In this document: positions 11,561 to 20,828 of the stretch, piece by piece
How positions within the stretch are numbered: the first letter of the stretch is position 1
Layout: each line of letters begins with the position of its first letter
DNA from: Chelonoidis abingdonii
Taxonomy: Eukaryota; Chordata; Testudines; Testudinidae
Direction: 5' to 3'
Assembly (NCBI RefSeq): GCF_003597395.2
Contig: NC_133771.1
Span: forward strand, 123,861,767-123,925,766
DNA: 64,000 bases
Program-made: the position numbers and the translations under genes
The notes under the pieces: model-generated
What the model saw: the letters and a program-made list of their open reading frames with translations, nothing else
Databases searched by the model: none
Told to the model about the DNA's origin: nothing

Positions 11561-12646
11561 GAGAGAAAGTGATGCTGATGAGACCATTTGGAACAGCAGC
11601 TGGGTAGAGGCCTTATGTTTCCTTTAAATCCCGCACCTTTTGCCCTGGACCCTGGTACAGCAGAACTTCAGGGGAAATAACATCCTTTTCAGCTTAAACT
11701 TATTTTCATTTCCACGGTCATCATGCGATCAGGTTGTTTACTGCATATAACGATTTATTTCTCATTTAGATTAGGTCACAAGTGAAAATTAGTTTTGTCA
11801 TATCATCTCAGGCTTCTTGGAAAGATGATGACGTGTGATTCAGATCTGTTCCCTCACTCAGCTCTTTCTGCTGATGGTGTTTCTGCTTTTATAAAAGAAT
11901 TTGGCAAGGTGATGATTGCATACAAAACCTGGGGAACAATTCCAGGGCTTCCTGTAGCATTTTTAAATACCCTATTATCATGCATATACCCAGTCTCTAG
12001 GTCCTGGAATTAATAGAACTGCTTCTTGATCCTTTATTATAAGGGTGCCTGTTTCTCCCACCTACTATTCTTACCATTGCTTTAGTTACAAATCTGGCCT
12101 GCTCTAAGACAGCAAGTGACAGGAAATGGAAAGCTTGGTTCTTGGAGAAGTCCTATTCTTCCTTTCCAAGATGAACCTTTGCCTCCTTAGTTTCACCCTC
12201 ACCTCTGGTTTTTTTATGTCAGATATCTCAAACTAGAGAGGTGAGATGGGGCTACTTCCTTGAATCCTTTGTTACTAAATGATGTCATGGCTGGTGCTGA
12301 CCAAGTCTCTTCTTGGACCCTTAGAATTGTATCTACCTTGCCCGGAGGATACCTCCAGGATACAGGATCCTCTGCACAAACATCAACCCCATTTTGGGAA
12401 AAGGAAAGAAAACAGCCCTGTGGCTACCGGATGCTAATTAAAGCCATGAGGCTAGCACATAAGCCTTTCTGATATCTGGAGATTTGAGTTTGAGTCAACA
12501 TTGTTGGGCTAAGAAGAGCAAGTGTGAACAGAGTCCAGCTTGAGTCTTTAGGACACCTAGGAAGAAGAAAGTTTTCAGCCTGATAGGTTTAATTCTCTAA
12601 CATGAGTTCCAAATACAATTTTTTTCATTAGACGTTATTTGATATT
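11561..12646. other. intron sequence without recognised features
   Basis: Nothing recognised here. The frames at 11795-12013 and 12260-12472 lack any family resemblance and do not fit ARID1B splice phases. Confidence 0.5.
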
Positions 12647-12778
12647 CTGACCACCAGGGCCACCCGGGGGGCAGGAGGGGAAGTGGGGCAATTTGCCCCG
12701 GGCTCTGCAAGGGCCCCCATGAGAATGGCTCAGGCTCCCTCCCCAGCCCTGGCCTGACCCCACCTCCGCCCCTTTCCC

Positions 12779-13209
12779 AGAGCCTCAGCGCATCCAGGAG
12801 CGTCCCTGGACAGTGCTGCAGCGTGGCTCTGGCGGGGCATGAGCTCCTCCCTGCTCAGAGCTGCATGGTAAGGGGGCGGGGCTGAGAGCTCCAGGCCGAG
12901 CGGAGGGAGCTCAGGCCCTGCTGGTGCTCGCAGCCCCGCCCCCTTACCACGCGGCTCTGAGCGGGGAGGAGCCAGGGCCACCCAGAGGATTCAGGGTGCC
13001 TGGGGCAAAGCAATTTTGGGGGCCCCTTCCATAAAAAAAAGTTGCAATACTATAGAATACTGTATTCTCGTGGGGGCTCCTGTGGGGCTGGGGCAAATTG
13101 CCTCACTTGCCTCCCCCTCTGGGCAGCCCTGGGAGGAGCTCAGGCCCCGCCGGACCCACGCTGCACCGCTGTTCAGGGACACTTCTGGATGCGGCGCGCT
13201 GAGGCTCCA
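12779..13209. repeat. GC-rich palindrome with ~105-base arms, split by a MITE
   Basis: The left arm (12779-12884) and the right arm (12931-12972 continuing at 13140-13209) are inverted copies. The inner 32 bases (12853-12884 versus 12931-12962) differ at only two positions, both transitions. The outer parts (for example GGAGCTCAGGCCCCGCC against GGGGCATGAGCTCC) are more diverged. Removing the MITE at 12973-13131 with one copy of its duplication restores the symmetry. The spacer is 46 bases. Confidence 0.8.
12973..13131 (-). mobile_element. hAT MITE with perfect 8-bp TSD
   Basis: This 159-base element starts CAGGGCCACCCAGAGG and ends GGGCAGCCCTG. GGAGGAGC occurs perfectly on both sides (12965-12972 and 13132-13139). 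It is the reverse-orientation counterpart of the MITE at 14890-15052; both share TTGCTTTGCCCC / GGGGCAAAGCAA and a TATTCTCGTGGGGGC block. It lacks coding capacity and must have been moved by a transposase supplied elsewhere. Confidence 0.85.
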
Positions 13210-13550
13210 GGTGAGGGAGGAGCTGTGGGTAAGGGGCTGGGGCCGAGGGGGTTGGATAAAGGACAGGGAGTCCTGGGGACAGTCAGGGGACAGGGAATGG
13301 GGGGGTTGGATCGTGGGCATTCCAGGGGTCTGTCACGACTCAGCGAGGGGGTGGATAGGGGTCGGGGCAGTCAGGGGACAGGGAGCAGGTGTGGGATCCC
13401 AAGGTGGTGGTTGGGGAGGTCTCTGGGGGACAGGGAGGGGACAGGGAGCAGGATGGGTCGGGGATTCTGAGAGCGGCAGGTAGTCAGGGGGCAGGAAGTA
13501 GGTGGGGGTCGGACAGGAGGCAGGGCCAGGCTGTTTGGGAGGCAAGCCCA
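13210..13550. repeat. G-rich minisatellite-like sequence
   Basis: Irregular repeats of GTCAGGGGACAGGGA and GGGGTTGGAT-type units occupy about 340 bases. Similar G-rich units are often found inside turtle hAT-derived elements, which supports their belonging to the surrounding element. The open frames here are composition artefacts. Confidence 0.65.
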
Positions 13551-13832
13551 TAAAGCTCATTCAGCAGTTTGAGGCTTGCAGAAGAGCCAAGCTGTTAGCT
13601 TTTCCATTAGAGCTATCATCCCTTTCACTTCTCAAATGCCAAATTATAGTCTATATTTAATTTCAGTACCATAGGGAGATTCATGTCAGGGGAGAGTAGC
13701 TTCATTTAAAATTAGCCACTGGGGGAAGGATCACATGAGAAGATCAATATCCTACACCACCTACCTCCTTCCCAACCCTACCAAGGGAAACCCACCTCCC
13801 CTGCATTCCTTGAGGCTTCAGAGGGGTTAATT

Positions 13833-14022
13833 CAGTGGTTCTCAAACTTTTGTACTGGTGACCCCTTTCACATAGCAAACTTCTGAGTGAAAACACTTCT
13901 TTATATATTTAACACTGTTATAAATGCTGGAGGCAAAGCGGGGTTTGAGGTGGAGGCTGACAGCTCGCGACCCCCAGTAATAACCTCATACCCCAAGGTC
14001 ACCGAACCCCAGTTTAGCCCTG
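13833..14022. mobile_element. hAT MITE with perfect 8-bp TSD
   Basis: The element starts CAGTGGTTCTCAAACTTTTG and ends CCCCAGTTTAGCCCTG. GGTTAATT lies on both sides (13825-13832 and 14023-14030), a perfect 8-bp duplication. The interior phrase GCTGGAGGCAAAGCGGGGTT is shared with a common amniote non-autonomous hAT family. It is 190 bases long and non-coding. Confidence 0.85.
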
Positions 14023-14309
14023 GGTTAATTATTTGACGACCTGTGTCCTTCAATGTGTGTTTTGGCATGTCAATTTTCACCAACCTACATCTCTCCCAGC
14101 ATTCGTGAACAGCTCAACTGCCCGTGTCTGTATGTCAAAGCTATGTAAAGAACACCCCAGAAACAGTCTCCGATTTGTGGGGAACCCATGGAAGCATCTT
14201 TAGAAACAGAAAATGCAGGAGTTCAGTCATTAATGGTAATTACCAGGATAGGGTACGGATGTAATTCCCTAGCTCTGTTTGTCAGAGCTGAGTGGATGCA
14301 GAGAGAGAT

Positions 14310-14420
14310 CCTGATTCATTACTGTTAGGTACCCCTCTGGGGCACTGGCTTGGCCTTGTCGGTGCGGATTACTGGGCTGGATGGACCTTGGTTTACCCAA
14401 TTAGCTGTTTTATGTTCTAA
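14310..14420 (+). mobile_element. CR1 LINE 3' tail fragment
   Basis: TTACTGGGCTGGATGGACCT, then TTTACCCAATTAGC and TTTTATGTTCTA, match the 3' end wording of CR1 copies (ctgggctagatggacc ... cttatgttct). The 5' limit is unclear, and the sequence from 14090 may belong to it. Confidence 0.6.
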
Positions 14421-14889
14421 CTAAATCAAACCAGTATGAGACAGACTAGTCAACGGAACAGCGGTATCCGACACCGGAAAGCTCAGACGGATGGGCTCAG
14501 CGTTTGGTCACAAGCTGAGGCGTTCCACGTGTTGTGATATTTTGTTTCAGCAGAATTTTTTATTGTTCTTTAAACATCACACCGCAGAGCAATCTTTGGC
14601 CACACTTTTGAACCTCACCACGTCAGGTTTTGGCCGAGCTACTTCAGCTTTTCATAACAAAAACAAACATTTTGAGGAAGGAGCATGACGGTATTGTGGT
14701 GATTTTGTTTCGGCATTTTTGAAACCCTAGTTTTGATCCAAAAAAAGTTTTGACGGAAAATATTTGTCCAACCCTTTTAATGAGCTTTAGTGCCTTTTAG
14801 CACTAGCTGATGCTGAGAACCAGTGATACTTTGTAAAGAAATTTTCTCAAAACTGGGTTTGTGCTGAGATGTGGAAGGTTTATTTTTCC

Positions 14890-15052
14890 CAGGGCCACCT
14901 GTGGGAGGGGAGCAAGTGGGGCAATTTGCCCCGGGCCCCACAGGGGCCCCCACGAGAATATAGTATTGTATAGTATTGGAAAAAAATTTTTTATGGAAGG
15001 GGCCGCCGAAATTGCTTTGCCCCAGGCCTCCTGAATCCTTTGGGTGGCTCTG
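14890..15052 (+). mobile_element. hAT MITE forming the right end of the 2.4-kb block
   Basis: The element starts CAGGGCCACCTGTGGG and ends GGGTGGCTCTG and is 163 bases long. Its own immediate flanks do not match (ATTTTTCC on the left, CTGACCAC on the right). The right flank instead matches the left flank of the hAT end at 12655. It is the same family as 12973-13131. Confidence 0.8.
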
Positions 15053-15270
15053 CTGACCACCTTGCTGTTCCATCTTATCAATAGTGCTGGTTTATCTGCT
15101 TTCATCACTCTCCTAGAACTTGTCAGACGCCTAATAATTCTGCATCATAGAGTTAGGGCTTCAGGCGTTTTTTCAAATGATCTCATTTAACAGACCTTGG
15201 AAGTTCATCTTTGAACACCAAAAATAAAATGTTTAATTTGCAGTTCTTCCGTTTTTACTTATTATTGCAG

Positions 15271-15421
15271 TGCCTGGAAGCAGTGAGCCCTTTATGGCCC
15301 CTGGACAAATGCCCAATAGTGGAATACAGGATATCTATAACCAGACTCCATCTGGAGCAATGTCCACCATGAGCATGAGCCAGCGGCAGCAATTCTCTTA
15401 TGGAGGTGGCTATGACAGGAG
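15271..15421 (+). CDS. ARID1B: ARID1B exon
   Basis: This 151-nt exon encodes [20 protein letters not shown] and continues to [17 protein letters not shown], a conserved ARID1B linker segment. The acceptor is TTATTGCAG|TG, which completes the Val codon. The donor is GACAGGAG|GTGAGT, leaving AG of an Arg codon. That AG can be completed by the G that opens either 16460 or 19103, so the exon can splice to both. Confidence 0.97.
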
Positions 15422-15493
15422 GTGAGTCAATCTTCAGCAAAGTTAGTGAAAATGATCCTGTCGTCTTCTCCTTTGCCCCATTGTCCTTTACAG

Positions 15494-15554
15494 AGAACCT
15501 AGCAGCCCTCGCTTCCTGCAGCTGCTTATGAAATCACTGGGAGTCAAGCCACAG
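15494..15554 (+). other. ARID1B: candidate 61-nt poison exon in ARID1B intron
   Basis: It begins 72 bases after the previous donor. A long pyrimidine tract (CTTTGCCCCATTGTCCTTTA) leads to CAG at 15491-15493, and CACAG|GTAATG gives a good donor at 15555. Only the phase supplied by the upstream exon is open through it, reading EPSSPRFLQLLMKSLGVKPQ after completion of the Arg codon. Its length is not a multiple of three. Joining to 16460 gives a stop after seven codons, and joining to 19103 gives GCA TGA at once. Inclusion would therefore truncate the protein or trigger decay. I do not recognise the peptide. It could also be a chance pairing of splice-like sites. Confidence 0.35.
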
Positions 15555-16459
15555 GTAATGAGAGAGTCTAGGTTTTTGCCGAAATTAATAGGAAAAGAGT
15601 TGTCACACTTCAGAAGTCACTCAACCTACAGCTGATCAGCAAGTGGATCTGCTTGACAGCTGCTTTTTGCAGGCTGTTGTGTTGTGCTGTGATTTGCTAA
15701 AGTAGCACCTGTGTTAGTCTTCTTGCCCTGTTCATACCTAAACGGAAGAGGTTGCTTTTTTTTTTTAATATATAAAAAACAAAATATGCATCTTAAAAAT
15801 GTTTTCTTTGGTCTGCCAGTGACTGGAACTTCATTTGGAGCTTTCAGGGTCTATACTGTTCTGTAGGGACACTGCTCTTCAAGTGTGTGACCATAGTGAT
15901 CCTCTGTACTGAGGTTCAGTGGCTGAAGGTTTAGATCCCTATAGGTCCAAATTTCAGTGAAGTAAAACCAATTTTTCACCCCTTTTCCTTACCTTGGGAA
16001 GGTGTTGTTTTTGGTTTTTTTAAATCCATAGAATCACTGATGTCTGATCATTGGGAGCAGGCAGAAAGGTTTGGGAGTGTTTGGGTATACTGAGTTTTGC
16101 AGTATGTGTTGCAAGCTAGAACTGTAGAAACTTGTTTTTCCCATCGTTATGTTCAATTAGTTGTACAGTTTTGCTTCATTACTAACATTTCCTGATGGCA
16201 GCCAATGCGGTGCACAATATTGGCCTCCTAAGTTAATAGCAGGCCAGTTTTCGCAATCCTAGGCTGAAGCAGTAGGGGAAGAATAACACAACTGTAATCA
16301 TTTTGTTCAACAAAAGCCACGTTGCTGTGTTGTCAGCCAGATGAAAGGTCCCAGCAGAGGTCTTAGGCCAGAAGAATCCTTCCCATTAAGTTTTATTGAT
16401 TTGGCGATTTTGGAGAATAAGTGCTTTTTACAGAATGAGGTTTCCTTTGTCATTTTTAG

Positions 16460-16576
16460 GTCGGATCATGGGCTGGGTCCTGAAGGCAGTATGGGACCAC
16501 CTGGTCAGAGCAACATGGTGCCTTCAAACAGTGACCCAAGCATGTACTCTCCTAATCGTTACCCTGGCCAGCAGAG
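16460..16576 (+). CDS. ARID1B: ARID1B symmetric cassette exon
   Basis: This 117-nt exon (39 codons) encodes GLGPEGSMGPPGQSNMVPSN followed by PSMYSPNRYPGQQR. The acceptor is CATTTTTAG|GTCGG and the donor CAGAG|GTGAAC. Both junctions split an Arg codon at the same point, so skipping it joins YDRR directly to HEPYGQQ without a frame change. The segment is homologous to the GIGPEGNM...MYSPSRYP part of ARID1A, so it is ancestral to the paralogue pair. As I recall, the commonly cited human ARID1B protein lacks it, which would make it alternatively spliced; that part is memory, not evidence from this window. Confidence 0.9.
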
Positions 16577-17762
16577 GTGAACATTGATTTCTCTGTTTAT
16601 AATATCTGCATTAACCAGATAATCCTAAATTCTAGCAGCTACTGATTGTGTGTAAACAGAATATTCAGCAGCTTGGTGTGTTATTTGTTTGTGTTTTCCT
16701 ATAGGGATTTTTCTGTTGGGTTTGTTTTTTGGGTTGGGAGAGCTATTTGATTTTGTGTTTCCATAGAACTATAGATGTTAGAAAAGGAAATCACACAGTT
16801 TGGTGCCAATACAGAATGTACACGACGTTATATTCTCAAATAGTCCATTCTAGTTTTAAATTATTCAAACTTTGAGACTTATACAAACCCTGAGGCTCAG
16901 GTGGTGGCCATTCTATAGTCTAAGTAACATTAACACTTAAGGAGCATTTCCTAATATATAGCCTCCATTTTCCTTTGCCCAGTTTCATCTCATTACTCTG
17001 TTACATTACTTCAGACAACCCTAGACAATTCCTATCAGTTCAGTAGTTCTTTTGACATTACTTAGATAACCCCTCTGTCTGGCTTGATTTTCGGAGATAT
17101 TGAACACCTACTACACCCACAGAAGTCAATGAGAGCTGTGGATGTTCAGCACCTTGAAAATCAGGCCATGTTAGTTCTTTTAATTCTTTCTAAGAAGTCA
17201 AATTCTCCAGCCCTTTCAACTTTTTTGCTCCTTTTTCCTGAATTGCCCTTGAACATATTCTGGTGTCCAGAACTGCACTCAAAATTCTAGGTGTGTTCTC
17301 TTTCATATTGTATGCAAAGGGACTGCTAACATCTTGGTCTGTGACAGGATGGTTTTGTGTACATTACCCATACTGAAATTGATATTTGTTGTGTTACTGT
17401 ATCACACTGCAAGCTCAAATCCAATTTGCTATTCACCATCAGCGCCAGGTATTAATTATCCTTACTGCTTTCCATGTATTTCCCTTCAAATGATTTTCTG
17501 TTTCATTTAAAAAAAAAAAAAAGAAAAAAGAAAGAAATTAAAAGTATGCCCAGTTAAGCACTCAAAAAATCAGGAAGTGCCACAGGTAAGATTGTAAGTG
17601 CAACCTTAACTCTGTACTTTATGACACAGTATTTCATCAACTGCTATACTGTTCCTCAAAAAAGAACAATATGTCATCATTGAGGCCATATGTAAACTGC
17701 AGGTTTTAAAAAAATTACATCATCATCACGGGTAAGTGTTGGAATTTCACAGGGTAGGCACT
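16577..17762. other. intron sequence, mostly featureless
   Basis: A weak relative of the 2812/3695 repeat family lies at 17545-17610. An A-rich tract with AAAG units (17508-17540) precedes it. Nothing else recognised. Confidence 0.5.
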
Positions 17763-17772
17763 GTTGCAATAT

Positions 17773-18308
17773 TTCCAACAGTAGGGAGGCAGAAGTGGTC
17801 ATCCCACCACATGCGGGGAGGAGGGATAGCTCAGTGGTTTGAGCATTGGCCTGCTAAACCAAGGGTTGTGAGTTCAATCCTTGAGGGAGCTATTTGGGGA
17901 TTGGTCCTGCTTTGAGCAGGGAGTTGACTAGATGATCTCCTGTGACATCCCTTCCAACCTTAATAATCTGTGATTCTATGACTGGCCAGCCAGCAGTTAG
18001 AAGCCTGTCGCCAGCACGAGTGAGAGCACCAGGTCAGAGCCCCCTTCAACACTTCTGGTTCTCTGCTGGGCAAGAAGCACCCTTACCCTCTGCTCATGCT
18101 CCAGATAGTGGTTCCCGGTCTCAGTTCCTATGGTGCCTCACTCAGGCCTGCCAGAGGCTGCTGTGGGGCAGGCCAGGGCTTCTAGTTAGCACCACTGACA
18201 ATCTCTCCATGGGTTGGCTGGACAGGATGCAGCAACAGAATTAGCCCAGCCCTGTGATTTTTCCAATATCCCTTGGGCATCTCTGCTTCTGCCTCCCTAC
18301 TGTTGGAA
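17773..18308. repeat. foldback structure with perfect 23-base arms
   Basis: Positions 17773-17795 and 18286-18308 are perfect inverted copies (TTCCAACAGTAGGGAGGCAG plus AAG). Similarity continues outward less exactly (CAATATTTCC against GATTTTTCC / CAATACTG). The 490 bases between hold a tRNA-derived SINE and about 300 bases of unrecognised sequence. It may be a foldback or MITE element into which the SINE inserted. No target duplication was established. Confidence 0.7.
17815..17982 (+). mobile_element. tRNA-derived SINE with CR1-like tail (turtle CryI type)
   Basis: The head resembles a tRNA with pol III promoter boxes: the A box in ATAGCTCAGTGGTTTGAGCA and the B box in GTGAGTTCAATCC. The body continues GGTCCTGCTTTGAGCAGGGA, TTGACTAGATGATCTCCTG, TTCCAACCTTAATAATC and ends TGTGATTCTATGA, which matches a CR1 3' tail. 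This head-plus-tail arrangement is the hallmark of turtle tortoise-pol-III (Cry) SINEs, which use CR1 machinery to move. It is the strongest single pointer to a turtle. Confidence 0.85.
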
Positions 18309-19102
18309 AAATCACAGTATTGGGCTAATTTAACTATTTCCTTGCAGTCTGTGAAATCGTTATTTACACAGGGCCTTAGTCGTCGTACATTTATTTGTTA
18401 AAAGTTCCAGTGCATAAGTGTAGCATCTTGAAATATTTTTCATAGTTTGTACTTAAACTCATTTTGTGCTACTGTGGTCTAGTGAAAATGACAAATTCAG
18501 TTTAAACCAATTTTTAAAATATTTTTTATATTCAGTAGAGTCTTTAATGTTCCATAAAGTGAGTTTCTTGATCAGACCCACTTTTTAAAACTCTTTAGAA
18601 TTTGAACACACCCTCTTTGTGCTGTAGGTCAGATATTTTATTTACTAGAATATATATCCTGCTTCATTCTGTTACAACTATATTGTTTTATACTCTGTGT
18701 GGAAATTCCTTCTGATACATCCTTGCAACTGGTTTCCACCAATAGTCTTAGTGGTGAATTAGTGCAATACATGAGAGCTCGTGACTGTTGGAATTCAAGG
18801 AATTTAGTAGGTTTTGTAAAGGTCGGGGGTTGCTGAGTCTCTTAATTTTCCTGTCATTGACATCTTTGTAGGGGTGGAACAACTTTGGCAACATGCCTCA
18901 AAAGGTGTCACCATCCATTCTAAAAAATTAAATTATCATCAATGTGTTAAGAGTCTTGGTATGGAAATTAGGTGGTATGATAAAGAGAATGTTTCGTGGT
19001 GGTGGCCATCTTTAAGGTGTAGAATCATCAGAGCAATTTCATTTTTCCAGTGGCTTGGAAGTTCCAACTGTACTAAGTGCTGATTTGAATGCATCATTCT
19101 AG
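18309..19102. other. intron sequence without recognised features
   Basis: AT-rich intron leading to the acceptor ATCATTCTAG at 19102. Nothing else recognised. Confidence 0.5.
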
Positions 19103-19199
19103 GCATGAACCATATGGGCAGCAGTATCCAGGGCAAGGACCTCCTTCAGGACAACCACCGTATGGAGGACATCAACCTGGAATGTATCCGCAGCAGCAG
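19103..19199 (+). CDS. ARID1B: ARID1B exon
   Basis: This 97-nt exon encodes [20 protein letters not shown] and then [12 protein letters not shown], the Gly/Pro/Gln-rich linker of ARID1B. The first G completes an Arg codon begun in either 15271-15421 or the cassette 16460-16576. The donor is CAGCAGCAG|GTAAAA at a codon boundary. The run of CAG codons at the end is short and not an expanded repeat. Confidence 0.97.
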
Positions 19200-19890
19200 G
19201 TAAAAGAGGTGGAATCATTTATATTCATGACATTTATTTTGTAAACATCAACCCCCCAAAAACATACTTTATAATATGAAATTAAAACAAATTCTTAAAA
19301 TACATGTAGTTTTCGCACAGGTGAGCAACATCGTATGGGCCAAAACTGGGGCCCATTTTAGCAGTGGATGTGCAAGAACAAGGCCATGTACTAGTTATGT
19401 TGAAGATGTAATTTAAAGTTGAGATTCTGTGGTGTGGAATCCATGACAAGTGAAAGCCCCAGGCACAGTAAGCAGGCAGATCAAAACAATGCGATTCATA
19501 AGCTGATAATATTGCACCACTTAGCTTGCAGAGACAAAGAGGAAAGCTGCTGACTGGAAGAGCAGAAAGCACTCCTGTCAGGCAGGCAACTGAAACCAAG
19601 GAAGTCTGGCAGAAAGAGAAAGACATAAGCCTCGTAGTTGCTAAGGCTGGCATAGAGTGTCACACAGATAATCCAAGACTATCATAAAACCTGCATATGA
19701 GAGAATCATGTACTTTGAATGTATAGCAGATGATATAGTCCAATATATTACTAACATTGAAAAAAATATTTTAAACATTCCAACATTTGAGCCTTTCTGT
19801 AATATATAAACTATACAGAATATGCAGGGAAATATGAGTACTGTTTCTAGACATAGGTTTTGTAAAATGTATTGGTAATATGTGTGCAAA

Positions 19891-19947
19891 CCCTGGCCCC
19901 ATTAAAGTCATTGACAGAAATCCCATTGACTTCAGTGGGGCCAGGAT
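19891..19947. repeat. small palindromic repeat
   Basis: CCCTGGCCCCATTAAAGTCA and TGACTTCAGTGGGGCCAGG are near-perfect inverted arms around a short spacer. The wording is common to small amniote MITE-like repeats that carry the phrase 'cccattgacttcaatgggg'. Confidence 0.6.
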
Positions 19948-20727
19948 TTCACCGCTGTGTATGATAAAGCAGTTGGTACTCACTCTGTAATTATGGCTGG
20001 TGCCAGGTTACTAGAATAAGACAGATTTTCAAATATGCCAGGATTCCCCAGAAATAAATTTATCTTCCTTAAATTTCACATACCACATTTCAGTGCGGGG
20101 CAGAGGTTTTCTAGGAAGTTCAGTAAAAATCAGAAGTGCAGCTCTAAAGTTGCAGGGTTTTGAAAATGTATCTAAAATTCACTTTTGGAATGTTACACTT
20201 CTTTTTTCTCTCATACTATCTCCAAAATGTCATGGTCCAGAAACTCTACATTTGTTTTGTTGCTCTTGCCGAGGAGCAGCGTTTTTAGTAATTCGGGGTG
20301 ATTTAGTGGAGAAATTACAAAGATCAATAACAGAAATAGCCTGTGATACCCCACACTACGGAATCAAGGGAATGAACTAACAAGGTTCTCATTAAAGACG
20401 GGAACACCCTAAACTTTGCAAAAATATATAGTCAAACTAACATTATTAAGAAATATAAAATCTCATTTCCTATTCTAGGTATCCATTTCCAGTAATGTCT
20501 TAATAATGTATTATTTTGACCTTTTTATATATTTTGTCATGGATTAGGGGACAAAGTTAAGGTTAGGCTGATGGTGTGATGTAGAGTTGGGGTGGGAGTT
20601 AATGGCTGAATTACCATAGTGGGACCCTCCTTTAGAGGTGTCATTGACATGCTGTCTTTTTGTCCTGCTATACCCCTTTTTACATCTATATTCTCCCTCT
20701 GAGTTATCAGGCTCTCTGAGATCCCAA

Positions 20728-20828
20728 TCCAGCAAACACATCCATGTTTAACTTTAATCATATCAGAAGTCCCACTGAAGTGCAATTACTCACGTTTTAA
20801 ATTAAGTATGTGCTCAAGTGTTGCAGGA
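20728..20828. mobile_element. foldback MITE
   Basis: It starts TCCAGCAAACACATCCATG and ends TATGTGCTCAAGTGTTGCAGGA, and the two halves are diverged inverted copies across the 101 bases. The wording (cagcaaagcacttaagcatgtg ... catgtgcttaagtgctttgctg) is that of an old amniote palindromic element. Non-coding. Confidence 0.65.

Larger units (their letters stand above)
12655..15052 (+). mobile_element. composite or nested hAT block, 2.4 kb, 8-bp TSD
   Basis: The left end is CAGGGCCACCCGG and the right end GGGTGGCTCTG, which are inverted hAT-type termini. The 8 bases before 12655 (12647-12654) and after 15052 (15053-15060) are both CTGACCAC, the duplication length expected of hAT. Inside, in order, are a GC-rich palindromic core (12779-13209) split by a reverse-oriented MITE, G-rich minisatellite-like sequence to about 13550, non-GC-rich sequence with another hAT MITE (13833-14022) and a CR1-like tail, and a full-length MITE (14890-15052) that supplies the right end. 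No transposase ORF. The model is inference; the duplication and ends are read directly. Confidence 0.65.

Noticed and set aside
13016..13483. 155- and 142-codon overlapping frames
   Set aside because: They start inside a hAT MITE and run through a G-rich minisatellite; these are composition artefacts.
17815..17900. Functional tRNA gene
   Set aside because: The A and B boxes are present, but the sequence runs into a CR1-like tail and lacks a proper mature tRNA 3' end and pol III terminator; it is a SINE head.
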